From: Sandaracinaceae bacterium
GTDB taxonomy: Bacteria > Myxococcota_A > Polyangia > Polyangiales > Sandaracinaceae
Assembly (NCBI GenBank): GCA_019694315.1
Contig: JAIBCE010000048.1
Location: forward strand, 1 to 32,839
DNA length: 32,839 bases
Direction of reading: 5' to 3'
How positions within the stretch are numbered: the first letter of the stretch is position 1; each line of letters starts with the position of its first letter. Positions 7,624 to 16,231 of the stretch are shown here, piece by piece. Position numbers and translations under genes: made by a program. The notes beneath the pieces are model-generated. The model was not told where the DNA came from and did not search any database. It was given only the letters and a program-made list of their open reading frames with translations.

Positions 7624-10524
7624 ATGACCTCACGCAGCTCCTGGTCTTCCTTGGCGTCGTCGTTCGCAGGTGTGCTCGCGCTGGGCGCGCCCCTCGCGCT
7701 CGCGGGTTGTCCGAGCGATCCGATGCCCACGCCGGACGCTGGCATGCCCGACGATGCGCCGATGACCCCGGACGCGCCGGTGGGCTGCGACATCGCGACG
7801 CTCGCGGGCGTGCGCTTCTCGCCGGGCAGCGTGGGCACGGTGCCAGGCGGCGTGCGCGAGCTGACCGTCGCCCTCACGCGCGATCACTGCTCGGACGTCA
7901 CCGTCGTGCTCACGCAGGGCACGAGCGGCATCGCGACGATCCCCGCGTCGGTGACGATCCCGGTGCGCACCTCGTCGGTGACCATCGACGTGACGGGCGT
8001 CGCGGTGGGCCGCACGACGCTCACCGCGAGCGTCGAGGGCTCGAGCCGCACGGCCGAGGGTGAGGTCGTCGTGACCGAGCCCACGCTCGCCGCGTGCAGC
8101 GGCGGAGGCGGCGGCATGGTGCAGCCCAACGGCACGCGGGTGGCCGGTACGGGCGGCCTCGCGAGCGCCGGCATCCTCGTGCCCGAGGCGGCGGGCACCG
8201 GCGACGAGCAGTATCGCGTGGCGCCCTTCCAGGCGGCGATCGCGTGTGACGAGCTCTCGCTCCCCGAGCACTACCTCGCGCTCGGTCCTGCGGTGTCGTT
8301 CACCTCCGAGACCGTCTATCGCTTCTCGCGCGAGATCGAGTTCACGATCCCGCTCTCGCTCTCGCTCCTTCCGGATCGCGCGCATCGCGGCCACGTCGAG
8401 GTGCTCTACACGGGCCCTGGCGTGAGCGAGCCGCGCATCGTCGCGATCACGAACCCGGTCTTCGAGGGCTCGGCGGGCGAGGGCACGCTGCGCTTCGTCG
8501 CGCCGCGCCTCGGCACCTACCAGGCCGTCGTGCGCGACGACGTGCCGCACGCGCACCTGCGCCACTACAATTTCCGCGGAATCCTGGGCTTCTCGATGGG
8601 CGGCTCGGGCTCGGGCCGCATCGGCCTCGGGAGCCACGACCTCTTCGACTTCGTCGCGCCGCTCGGCGGGCCCACCGACTGGCAGTACCTCCTCGAGTAC
8701 ATCCGCCGCTACCACCTCGGCGGCTTCTGCACGGCCGAAGAGCGCGCCGCCGACACGACGGGGCGCTGCGACGAGGTCAACCGCGAGCGTCCTCCTGGGC
8801 GCGGTGAGCTCTTCGAGCATACGCAGACCTTCGAGAACTGGTGGTACGAGGACATGTACGAGGGCCAGGGAGGCACGTTCAATCGCGAGGACTACATCGC
8901 GATCTTCCGTGATCTCTCGGCGATGTTCTCGAACCCGAACACCGACACCGACGCCTTCGACGTGGAGCCCGCGCTCACGCCGTCGATCGCGCCGCCCGGC
9001 ACGCCGGAGTCGCTCCGCACGATGCCCGACAGCGCGCGCTGCGGCGACGGCGCGGAGCAGGTCGTGATCCACGGGCACTGCCCCGACGCGAGCCCCACCG
9101 ACACGTGCGCGGCGGACGGGGATCCCACGACGGGCTGGTACGACGACGAGTACAACCCCGATGGTCGCTGGGACGTGATCAGCTTCTGTGACGGCGGCGA
9201 GATCGACGTGGGCAACTGGGATCCGAGCGCCCATCAGTTCGTGCCGATCGAGGTCGCGTACGCGGTCGACGTGAACCACGACGGTCTCCGCAACCCCGGC
9301 GAGCCCGTGATCCGCAACGGCCGCGAGACCTTCGACGACCTCGGCTGCGATCGCACACCGAGCGCGATGGAGGCGGGCTTCGATCCGATCGCGAACCCCG
9401 ACCCCGCGGGCGACGACTACGACTTCCAGTACAACCCGAACGGCACCGAGGGGAACTACGACTACGACGCCGAGGGGGTGTGCCCCGCGGGCACGAGCGA
9501 GCGCTTCGACGACTTCGGCATCGACGGTGTGGACGGCACGCCGCAGATCGCGGCCGGCGGTGGCGGCGGCTACGACGTGGGCGAGGGCGACGGCCACTTC
9601 AACCGCACGCGCGGCGCCGAGCGCATGATCAGCTCGAGCCCGCGCGGCGTGGTGCGCGGCTACCGTGATCGCCACGGCGCCTGGCACGAGGGCATCTCGG
9701 ACGAGGCGCTCGACAACCTCGACGTGTTCGCCGATGGCGGCGTGCGCGACCTCTTCAACTGGGTCGTGCAGGGCAACCACACGATGGGCGGCTTCGCGAG
9801 TCGGGGTCTGCCGGTGCGCTACTACGATGGCTTCGGCGCGCTCCACCTCGATGGCCGCACCGACTTCGAGTACTCGAGCGTCCCGTGGGCCGAGATCGGT
9901 CGCTACACGATGGTGCGCTACGGCAACATCGACGCGCAGGAGGCCGATCGCATCGCCGGTGACGGTGGGCACGTGGGCACGACCGATCAGCTGCTCGATC
10001 GGATGACGAGCGCGGTCGCGATGATGAGCGCACGCTGGCCCGACGGAAACCGCGTGCGCGCGATCGACAACGCGTGCCGCACGATCACGCCCACCTGCCG
10101 TCACGTGAACGTGATCACCGAGGACTTCACCTCCTCGCTCGGTCGCACCGGCCCGTACTCGCTCGTCCTGCCGCCCGGCTACTTCGACGAGGAGAACGCC
10201 GACACCTGCTACCCGATCGTCTACTTCCTCCACGGCTACGGCATGGATCCCGAGGGCCTCTCGGCGATCGGCTTCATCCTCTGGAGCTACATGAACTCGC
10301 AGCTCGTGCCGGCCTCCGACCGCATCCAGAAGATGATCTTCGTCTTCCCCGACGGTCGCTGTCGCGGCGACGAGTGCCTGCGCGGCACGTTCTACACCGA
10401 CGCGCCCGAGAGCACGCCGCACGGCGCCCAGATGCAGACGTGGTTGCTCGATCTCGATCGCTACATCCGCGAGGACCGCGGCGTGCGCGTCTGTGCCCCG
10501 CGCGACGTGATGGTCGTGGAGTGA
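7624..10524 (+). CDS. Large lipoprotein ending in an incomplete esterase (alpha/beta-hydrolase) domain
   Basis: The product is 966 aa from the ATG at 7624; an upstream in-frame TTG at 7564 lacks support. Residues 1-28 are a lipoprotein signal with lipobox LAGC (Cys29), followed by a Pro/Asp/Ala linker. Residues about 55-155 look like an Ig-like/BIG-type beta domain (VTIPVRTSSVTIDVTGVAVG). The long middle is unrecognised but rich in Asp, Tyr and Gly, with EF-hand-like phrases such as DVNHDGLRNPGEP. From about residue 850 the sequence matches the N-terminal half of an esterase-D/PF00756-type domain: SLVLPPGYF, YPIVYFLHGYG (oxyanion-loop region) and MIFVFPDGRC. The frame stops at RDVMVVE, where the family normally continues into the GxSxG nucleophile elbow, so Ser, catalytic Asp and His are absent. 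It is therefore probably non-catalytic or C-terminally truncated. A GH1 gene follows 10 nt later. Confidence 0.82.
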   Translation: MTSRSSWSSLASSFAGVLALGAPLALAGCPSDPMPTPDAGMPDDAPMTPDAPVGCDIATLAGVRFSPGSVGTVPGGVRELTVALTRDHCSDVTVVLTQGTSGIATIPASVTIPVRTSSVTIDVTGVAVGRTTLTASVEGSSRTAEGEVVVTEPTLAACSGGGGGMVQPNGTRVAGTGGLASAGILVPEAAGTGDEQYRVAPFQAAIACDELSLPEHYLALGPAVSFTSETVYRFSREIEFTIPLSLSLLPDRAHRGHVEVLYTGPGVSEPRIVAITNPVFEGSAGEGTLRFVAPRLGTYQAVVRDDVPHAHLRHYNFRGILGFSMGGSGSGRIGLGSHDLFDFVAPLGGPTDWQYLLEYIRRYHLGGFCTAEERAADTTGRCDEVNRERPPGRGELFEHTQTFENWWYEDMYEGQGGTFNREDYIAIFRDLSAMFSNPNTDTDAFDVEPALTPSIAPPGTPESLRTMPDSARCGDGAEQVVIHGHCPDASPTDTCAADGDPTTGWYDDEYNPDGRWDVISFCDGGEIDVGNWDPSAHQFVPIEVAYAVDVNHDGLRNPGEPVIRNGRETFDDLGCDRTPSAMEAGFDPIANPDPAGDDYDFQYNPNGTEGNYDYDAEGVCPAGTSERFDDFGIDGVDGTPQIAAGGGGGYDVGEGDGHFNRTRGAERMISSSPRGVVRGYRDRHGAWHEGISDEALDNLDVFADGGVRDLFNWVVQGNHTMGGFASRGLPVRYYDGFGALHLDGRTDFEYSSVPWAEIGRYTMVRYGNIDAQEADRIAGDGGHVGTTDQLLDRMTSAVAMMSARWPDGNRVRAIDNACRTITPTCRHVNVITEDFTSSLGRTGPYSLVLPPGYFDEENADTCYPIVYFLHGYGMDPEGLSAIGFILWSYMNSQLVPASDRIQKMIFVFPDGRCRGDECLRGTFYTDAPESTPHGAQMQTWLLDLDRYIREDRGVRVCAPRDVMVVE

Positions 10525-10534
10525 AGGGGCGCGA

Positions 10535-11851
10535 GTGAGCGCGTCGAAGACCCCGTTTCTGTGGGGCGCGGCCACGTCGCACCACCAGGTGGAGGACGAC
10601 GAGCCGAGCGACTGGGCCGACTGGACACGCGACGGCTCACGCACGATCGACCGATCGAGCGCGGGCCACGCCCTCGGGTGGTGGAGCGGCCGCGCCGAGG
10701 AGGATCTCACGCTGGCGGCCACGCTCGGTCACGACGCGCACCGCCTCGGTCTCTCGTGGGCCCGCCTCGAGCCCGAGCCCGGGCGCTTCGACGAGCAGGC
10801 CTTCGATCGCTACGCGCGCCTGCTCGATCATGGTCACGGCGCGGGCCTCACGATCATGGCGACGCTGCTCCACTTCACGCTGCCGCGCTGGCTCGCGCGC
10901 GAGGGCGCGTGTCTCGCGCCCCGTTTTCCGGAGCGATTCGCACGTTTCTGTGATCGCGTGGCCCGGCGCCTCGGGGATCGGATCGACCTCGTGGCCACGA
11001 TCAACGAGCCCTCGGTGCTCGCGTTCATGGCCTACGCAGGCAAACGCTGGCCGCCGGGCCTGGGCCGCATCGACGCGTTCTTCCGCGCGCTCGCGCAGCT
11101 CCTGCGCGCACACGCCGCCGGCTATGCGGCCCTCCGCGATGCGAGGCCCGACACCGAGGCGGGCATCGTGCTCAACGCGCCGCGCTTCGAGCCTGCGAGC
11201 GATCGACGCCGTGATCAGCTCGCCGCGCACCTCCAGGATCGCTTCTTCAACGCGCTCGTCCTCGACGCGCTGACGACGCGAGCCGCGCGCATGCGCGGTG
11301 TCGTGGGCCCCCTGCGTGGCGAGGTCCTGCCGCACATCCCGGGCCTCCGCGGCAGCTTCCGCTGGCTCGGGCTCAACTACTACGGCCGCTACCGCGTGCG
11401 CTTCGATCTCGGCGCGGCGGGCACGCTCTTCGGCGCGCACGAGACCACGCACAACGTGCGGATGGGCCACGCCGAAGGCAGCACCGACTGGGGCGAGCTC
11501 CACGCGGACGGGCTACGGGATCAGCTCCTGCGCTTCGCGGCCGCGAGCCCGGGGACGCCGCTCTACGTCACGGAGAACGGCGTGATGGATCCGACCGATC
11601 GGGTCCGCGTGCTCGAGCTCGAGCGTCACGTCTCCGCGGTGGGCGAGGCGATCGCGCGCGGCGCGCTGGTGCGGGGCTACTTCCACTGGTCTCTCCTCGA
11701 CAATTTCGAGTGGGCCGAGGGCTGGCAGGCGCCGTTCGGCCTCGTCGCGGTGGATCGTGCGAGCGGTGTCCGCACGCCCAAGCCGAGCGCGCTCCGCTAT
11801 CGCGAGCTCATCGCCGCGGCGCGCGCGCGACACTCGGGCGGTGCGCCGTGA
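10535..11851 (+). CDS. GH1 family glycoside hydrolase (beta-glucosidase-like)
   Basis: This retaining beta-glycosidase has a TIM-barrel fold and is probably cytoplasmic, since no signal peptide is present. The GTG at 10535 follows AAGGGG at 5 nt spacing. The 438-aa length is typical of bacterial GH1. The N-terminus FLWGAATSHHQVE is the GH1 substrate-binding signature (Gln18, with His in place of the usual Tyr/Ala context). The acid/base glutamate is in TINEPS (Glu158) and the nucleophile in VTENG (Glu347). The aglycone/glycone residues NYYGRYRV (281-288) and the tail HWSLLDNFEWAEGW with FGLVAVD are intact. It sits 10 nt after the esterase-like gene and shares a 4-nt GTGA overlap with the LON-domain gene, so the three form a likely operon. 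The sugar specificity, and whether it is a glucosidase or galactosidase, are not determinable here. Confidence 0.94.
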   Translation: MSASKTPFLWGAATSHHQVEDDEPSDWADWTRDGSRTIDRSSAGHALGWWSGRAEEDLTLAATLGHDAHRLGLSWARLEPEPGRFDEQAFDRYARLLDHGHGAGLTIMATLLHFTLPRWLAREGACLAPRFPERFARFCDRVARRLGDRIDLVATINEPSVLAFMAYAGKRWPPGLGRIDAFFRALAQLLRAHAAGYAALRDARPDTEAGIVLNAPRFEPASDRRRDQLAAHLQDRFFNALVLDALTTRAARMRGVVGPLRGEVLPHIPGLRGSFRWLGLNYYGRYRVRFDLGAAGTLFGAHETTHNVRMGHAEGSTDWGELHADGLRDQLLRFAAASPGTPLYVTENGVMDPTDRVRVLELERHVSAVGEAIARGALVRGYFHWSLLDNFEWAEGWQAPFGLVAVDRASGVRTPKPSALRYRELIAAARARHSGGAP

Positions 11852-12519
11852 GCGAGAGTCCCTCCTCGCGCGTACCGACGCTGCCCGTCTTCCCGCTGCC
11901 TGGCCTCGTGGCGCTGCCCGGCACCGAGGTCGCGTTCCACTTCTTCGAGCCGCGCTACCGTGCGATGGCCCGCGAGCTGGTGGGTGACGACGACGCACCC
12001 GAGCGTGTGCGCGAGCTGGTGCTCGCCGAGGTCGCGGCCGGCGCCGATCCGCGCGAGGACGACTGCGCGCTCTACGCGATCGGGAGCGTGGGTCGCGTGA
12101 TCGCGTCGGAGGCGCGCCGCGACGGCACGATCGACGTGCTGCTGTCGGTGCGCGCCCGCGTGCGCCTCACCGAGGCCGATCGCGGCGCGCGCCCGTATCG
12201 CCTCGCGAGCGTCGAGCTGCTCGAGGACGTGGTGCACGAGAGCGCGGCGCTCGAGGCCACCGCGGTGTCGCTCCGCGCCTGCGCGCGCGAGCTGCTCGAG
12301 ATCGAGCGCGAGCTCGGCGGCGGCGAGGGGCTGCGCTTCGATGGAGGTCCCGGCGTGCTCGCGGATCGCCTGGCCGATCGCTACTTCCGACGCGTCCCGG
12401 TGCTGCGTCGGCAGGTGCTCGAGACCCTCGACGTGCTCGCGCGCGGCGAGCTGGTGCTCGAGCACGTCGCCAAGATCCTCAACGCGATCCGCAACGCACA
12501 GGGCACGAGCCCGAGCTGA
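11848..12519 (+). CDS. LON substrate-binding (PUA-like) domain protein
   Basis: The GTG at 11848 lies inside a GTGA overlap with the GH1 stop. The 223-aa product starts after a short leader with LPVFPLPGLVALPG, the hallmark of the Lon N-terminal domain, followed by FHFFEPRYRAMARELV. Hydrophobic beta strands (YAIGSVGRVIASE, DVLLSVRARVRL) continue to about residue 130, then a helical bundle (about 130-215) as in the N-terminal region of Lon. The AAA+ ATPase and Ser-Lys protease domains are absent, so this is one of the widespread stand-alone LON-domain proteins. Their biochemical role is not established; peptide or protein recognition is the usual suggestion. Operon position after GH1 is clear, but a shared pathway is not. 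Confidence 0.92.
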   Translation: MSESPSSRVPTLPVFPLPGLVALPGTEVAFHFFEPRYRAMARELVGDDDAPERVRELVLAEVAAGADPREDDCALYAIGSVGRVIASEARRDGTIDVLLSVRARVRLTEADRGARPYRLASVELLEDVVHESAALEATAVSLRACARELLEIERELGGGEGLRFDGGPGVLADRLADRYFRRVPVLRRQVLETLDVLARGELVLEHVAKILNAIRNAQGTSPS

Positions 12520-12520
12520 A

Positions 12521-12592
12521 CGACTACTTCCGAGAATCTTCGCGCGGCGCGAGGATTCGGAAGTTTGGGCTGCGGGCTTCGCCCGCGCTGGG
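12521..12592 (+). repeat. 72-bp palindromic repeat, copy A (double hairpin)
   Basis: It begins 2 nt after the LON-gene stop. The first hairpin (about 12527-12563) pairs CTTCCGA..ATCTTCGCGC with GCGCGAGGATTCGGAAG through a 2-nt bulge. The second is GCGGGC-TTC-GCCCGC (about 12573-12587). Copy B at 14268-14339 lies in opposite orientation and matches at about 62 of 72 positions. It could act as a terminator for the upstream operon, but conservation as a whole unit suggests an interspersed REP/BIME-like element. Confidence 0.85.
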
Positions 12593-12602
12593 AGAGGGAG
12601 CG

Positions 12603-13976
12603 ATGAAAGCGCGCGAATGTGCGAGGTGGAGCGCGAGCGGAGGTGCCGTGATCGCGGCCGCGGCGATGACGCTGGGCTGTCCGGACGCCTCGTGCCCAGC
12701 GGGGTCGATGGCCATCGGGGAGCGCTGTGTCGCGGTGGACGCGGGCGCCGACGCGCCCCGTGCTCCCGACGCGTGCACGCTCAACGCGCGCTACGAGGAT
12801 CACGACGACGACGGATACGGTGATGGCGAGCCTGTGCTGAGGTGTCCTGGGCCCGGGTCGGTGCTGAACAGGGACGACTGCGATGACGGGGACGCCACAC
12901 GTCGCCCCGGTGCGACGGAGGTGTGTAACGGCCTCGACGACGACTGCGACGGCGCGACCGACGAGGGCCTCCAGCAGGTGCTCGGTACGCCGTTCGTCCT
13001 CGAAGAGACGGCCGAGAGTGGCTGGATCGACGCGGCCCGCGTCGGCGACGCCTACGTCGTGATCTGGAACGGCGAAGGCGGCGTGTATGCCCGTCGCTAC
13101 GATCGGCTCGGCGCTCCGCTCGGTGCCCCGACGCTCGTGTCGGATCAGGCCTCCGACAGCCTCTTGCGCGTGCTCGCACGCGACGAGAGCGCGGCCATCT
13201 TCGCCTTCCAGAGCGGAGATCCGCCGGGTCTCCTCGTCGTCACTGCGGGCACGACGACGGATCCGATGACGCTCGGGGCGCCCCAGCGCGTCAGTGATCC
13301 GATGACCCCGAGCACCGCGGGGTTCGCGTGGGGCCCGGACCTGAGCGTCGCCGTGCTGTCGAGCCCCGCGCCGTTCGTGCAGGCCTTCGATGCCTCGCTC
13401 AGCCTGGCCGGGAGCGGCGAGGTGGGGATCTCGGCGACGTCGATCGGCCTCCTGCCCGGCCCCGACGGGCCGCTCCTTCTGGGCGTCTCGGGTGCGGAGC
13501 TGAGGCTGATCGAGCTCCGCCGCGACACCTTCGAGATTGTCGCGACGAGCACCATCGACGGGACCGGCGCTGCGCCTTTCCTCGCGGCGGAGGCGCCGGG
13601 AGGGCGCGTGCACGTGATCCGCGCTGGCACCGACATCCGGGTGATCTCGTTCGACCGATCGATGGTGGGCGAGGCGGACTTCCGGCCCGAGGAGCTGCCG
13701 CTCTCGGTGAGCGCGCTGGACACGGGCGTGCCCGGCTTCGTCGCGCACGAGGCCGGGCTCGACCTCGCGCTGCCTCGCCGCGCGCCCTCGACCGAGCTGC
13801 AGATGCTCTTCGTGACGCCCGACGGCGCCATCACGATGGAGTCCCCGACGCTCACGGCAGACGACCTCGGCGTCGTGCGCAGCGCGCGGCTGTCGAGCCG
13901 CGACGGCGCCGCGTTCTTCGTGAGCATCCGTGGCGGCGATTCGCGCCTCGAGATGGTGCGGGTCGGCTGCGAGTGA
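12603..13976 (+). CDS. MopE-motif lipoprotein with putative beta-propeller
   Basis: The ATG at 12603 follows GGGAGAGGGAG, a good Shine-Dalgarno. The product is 457 aa. Residues 1-25 are a signal with lipobox TLGC (Cys26). Residues about 60-125 carry MopE-type metal-binding motifs (DHDDDGYGDGEP, RDDCDDGD, then CNGLDDDCDGATDEG), seen in outer-surface copper- or calcium-binding proteins. From about residue 130 the sequence is a strand-rich WD-/YncE-like repeat region without catalytic motifs (SGWIDAARVGDAYVVIWN, LRVLARDESAAIFAFQSG), probably a propeller. It is likely surface-exposed. The gene and the pilin gene facing it are bracketed by the two inverted 72-bp repeats, and it ends in a strong terminator hairpin. 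Ligand and role are unknown. Confidence 0.82.
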   Translation: MKARECARWSASGGAVIAAAAMTLGCPDASCPAGSMAIGERCVAVDAGADAPRAPDACTLNARYEDHDDDGYGDGEPVLRCPGPGSVLNRDDCDDGDATRRPGATEVCNGLDDDCDGATDEGLQQVLGTPFVLEETAESGWIDAARVGDAYVVIWNGEGGVYARRYDRLGAPLGAPTLVSDQASDSLLRVLARDESAAIFAFQSGDPPGLLVVTAGTTTDPMTLGAPQRVSDPMTPSTAGFAWGPDLSVAVLSSPAPFVQAFDASLSLAGSGEVGISATSIGLLPGPDGPLLLGVSGAELRLIELRRDTFEIVATSTIDGTGAAPFLAAEAPGGRVHVIRAGTDIRVISFDRSMVGEADFRPEELPLSVSALDTGVPGFVAHEAGLDLALPRRAPSTELQMLFVTPDGAITMESPTLTADDLGVVRSARLSSRDGAAFFVSIRGGDSRLEMVRVGCE

Positions 13977-13979
13977 TGG

Positions 13980-14020
13980 CGACGAGCCACCCTGTCGCCA
14001 TGCGCACGGGTGGCTCGTCG
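13980..14020. terminator. Strong bidirectional terminator-like hairpin
   Basis: A perfect 13-bp inverted repeat (CGACGAGCCACCC, 13980-13992; GGGTGGCTCGTCG, 14008-14020) with a 15-nt loop lies between the converging MopE-motif and Flp-pilin genes. No U-tract follows on either strand, so it may block read-through as structure or stabilise 3' ends rather than act as a canonical intrinsic terminator. Confidence 0.75.
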
Positions 14021-14026
14021 GCCTCG

Positions 14027-14233
14027 TCACGACGTGGGCATCGCGGCGTCCATCGTCTGCGTGGCGCCGTCGACCTTGTCCTTGATCATGTTGCCGAACT
14101 GCCGCCACACACCGAAGCACACGACGGCGATGAGGCAGAGGATGATCACGTACTCGACGGTCGAGAGCCCGTCGGCGTCGGCGAGCAGCGTGCGGGTGCG
14201 GCGGTTCTTGTTCGTCGTCGAGAGGCTCTTCAT
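14027..14233 (-). CDS. Flp/Fap-family type IVb prepilin
   Basis: This is a 68-aa pilin subunit. The N-terminal leader is basic (KNRRTRTLLADADG) and is followed by the prepilin-peptidase signature G-LSTVEYVI, with Glu five residues after the cleavage glycine. The hydrophobic helix VIILCLIAVVCFGVW forms the pilus core or membrane anchor, and a short tail (KDKVDGATQTM) follows. It would be cleaved by a TadV/CpaA-type peptidase and assembled by Tad secretion machinery, but no tad/cpa gene is present in the window, so it is an orphan pilin here. There is no obvious Shine-Dalgarno; upstream is the inverted repeat copy B. The Flp call is firm; whether it makes a pilus or a pseudopilin is open. Confidence 0.9.
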   Translation of the reverse strand: MKSLSTTNKNRRTRTLLADADGLSTVEYVIILCLIAVVCFGVWRQFGNMIKDKVDGATQTMDAAMPTS

Positions 14234-14267
14234 GGTCGGCGTCGACGACGAGCTCGCGGGCGCCGGG

Positions 14268-14339
14268 CCCAGCGAGGGTGAAGCCCGCAGCCCGAGCTTC
14301 CGAATCTTCGCCCAGCGCGAAGAGGCTCGGAAGCAGTCG
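14268..14339 (-). repeat. 72-bp palindromic repeat, copy B
   Basis: Read on the minus strand it matches copy A (12521-12592) at about 62 of 72 positions. It begins right after the stop of the FG-GAP/UnbV gene, just as copy A begins right after a stop. In the first hairpin, GAAGATT here versus GAGGATT in copy A changes a T-A pair to T-G, so pairing is kept. The second hairpin is weaker in this copy. It also forms the upstream region of the Flp pilin gene. Confidence 0.85.
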
Positions 14340-16140
14340 ATCAGGGCTCGGTGATCGTGAGCTCACGATCCACGGCGACGCCCGCCTCGTGGCTCGTGCG
14401 GCCCGAGGGCCAGCTCACGTCCACGTCGACGTGGCTGACCTCGGCGGGCAGGCCCACGTGCACGCGCGGATCGAAGTTGCCCATGAAGCCCTCGCCGATC
14501 GGGTGCGCACGCACGAGGCGCCCTGCGTCCCAGCGGACCTCGACGCGTGCGCCTGCGCCCTGTCCTGCGAGCACGAGGCGGAGGTAGTGCCCCGAGGTCG
14601 GACGCACGTTGCGGAGCACGCGCGGCGCGCCATGCGCGGAAGCCATGACCACGTCCAGCCTTCCGTCGTCGTCGAGGTCCACGAGCGAGAGGCCCCGCTG
14701 CGTGCTCCGAAGGTCGAGCGCGTCTCCCTCGGGGAAGGTCTGGAGGAAGAGCACCCCGTGGCCCAGGTTCTCGTACAGCGACGCCGCCTGTAGCTCCACA
14801 CCGCTCGCGCGCAGATCGGCCTGCGAGTAGAGGTGCCCGGTCGCCTCGACGAGATCGAGGTCGCCATCGAGATCGAGATCACCCAGGCCGACACCCCAGC
14901 GGAACCGGCCTACACCCCGCTCGAGGCCGACCGTCCGGCCGCGGTCCTCGCAGAGCTCGCCGCCCTCGGGCAAGGGCCCGCAGAAGTACACCGCCGTCGT
15001 GTCCCCGGGCCAGCTGGTCGCCACGAAGTCGAGCTCGCCGTTTCCGTCGAGATCCCCCTGCGACCAGCCCATCGTGTCCACGCCGTAGCCGCGCCCATTG
15101 GTCGCGAGGCCCAGCTCGAAGCCCACGTCACCGTAGGCCGCGCTCGCTTCGTCCCAGCGCAGGACGCGATCGCGGTAGGTCCCGCCGAGGTCGTTTCCGA
15201 CCCACAGATCCACGGGCCCACGGCCCGTCATGCGCAGGATGCCCGTCACGAACGTCATCTCGGCGCGCGCAAGATCCGGGGCGAGCGTGGCCGCCACCTC
15301 GCGGTAGGTTCCATCCGCGTCGCGCAGGAGCAGCAGGTTCGCGATCCCCTCGAACTCGTAGAGCGAGCTCACGCAGGGGATCACGCCGCACCGCTGGCCC
15401 GGGATGTAGCGCGACGTGTCGAAGTGGATGAAGCCGCCCACGTGGAGATCGACGTCCCCGTCGTGATCCACGTCACCGGCCGAGATGCTGGCGTAGACGT
15501 CGGAGGGGTCGAGCGAGAGGCCCAGGCTCGCGCTCGCGTCGACGAAGCTCGCGCCCTCGCGCAGGAAGAGCTGCACGGTGTGCGGCCCCGAGAGCGCGAG
15601 GTCCTCGTCACCGTCGGCGTCGGCGTCGAAGGCGAGGCACGCGAACACGTCTCCGGCCGCGCCCAGGCCACGCGCCTCGGTCTCATCGGCGTAGTGCACG
15701 TCGGTGCCAGGACCGCCGGGCTGGCTCGCCACGTAGAGTCGCGTGTGCGACGCCGCCGTCGGCCGCATCGCGAAGACCAGGTCGATCGGCGCGATGCCGT
15801 CGGCATCGATCGGGCAGACGCCCCCGCCCACGCGATCGGTCAGCGTCTGGTAGTCGTCGACCGAGTCCCGGACGTGGTCGATCCCCCACTCGGTCGTCAC
15901 CTCGACGAGCCAGGGCTCGGCCAGCGGCGGTGCGTCGATCGAGACGTCCACGCTGCTGTCGAAGCCCGCGTCCTCGCTGGCGCCGACGCCGTCGTGCCGC
16001 TCGGCCGCGTCCATCCCCGTGTCGCTCGAGGGTGCATCCTCCGAGGGCGCGTCTGGCCCGCCATCCACCGCGACGGATTCGCCCTGACAGGCACCGAGGG
16101 CGAGGAGCGAGGTGAGCGCGAAGCGGCCGGAGCGAAGCAC
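14340..16140 (-). CDS. FG-GAP/UnbV (ASPIC) lipoprotein, downstream paralogue
   Basis: GTG start at 16140; 599 aa. Lipobox ALGAC gives Cys18, followed by a long Asp/Ala/Pro/Ser linker to about residue 80. The conserved body starts WGIDHVRDS and contains Ca-type FG-GAP loops: DADADGDEDLALSG, DVDHDGDVDLHVGG, DLDGNGELDFVATS, DLDLDGDLDLVEAT, DLDDDGRLDVVMAS. The last 85 residues (HYLRLVLAGQGAGARVEVRW to the end) form an ASPIC/UnbV domain, often found after FG-GAP propellers in CRTAC1-like proteins. It is likely surface or periplasmic, with no catalytic motif. It is a tandem paralogue of the gene at 16232-18019; the first 60 mature residues differ, the propellers are clearly homologous, and the 3' ends are nearly identical in DNA. 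Separate TANNNT boxes suggest separate transcription. Confidence 0.88.
14367..14508 (-). repeat. 142-bp near-identical segment, copy 1 (3' end of paralogue)
   Basis: This stretch, encoding most of the UnbV C-terminus (around MGNFDPRVHVGLP and SWPSGRTSHEAGVAVD), matches 16258-16399 at 141 of 142 positions by eye. The flanking coding DNA of the two paralogues diverges at many synonymous sites. This points to local gene conversion. Confidence 0.85.
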
Positions 16141-16147
16141 GCGGCCG

Positions 16148-16153
16148 ATGGTA
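16148..16153 (-). promoter_or_regulatory. Putative -10 box TACCAT, leaderless start of downstream FG-GAP/UnbV gene
   Basis: On the minus strand TACCAT ends 7 nt before the GTG at 16140, and the intervening CGGCCGC has no Shine-Dalgarno. It lies in the 91-bp gap between the tandem paralogues. Confidence 0.5.
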
Positions 16154-16231
16154 CCACTGGCCTCCGCAGCGGGTTGGTCGTCGGCGCGTCGTCCGCGAGC
16201 CGGGAGGTCGTCCTGGGACCCTCGTGGCCGC

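Noticed and set aside
7630..10722. 1030-aa minus-strand frame opposite the esterase-like gene
   Set aside because: Same composition signature of a shadow frame; the plus strand has a signal peptide and recognisable domain.
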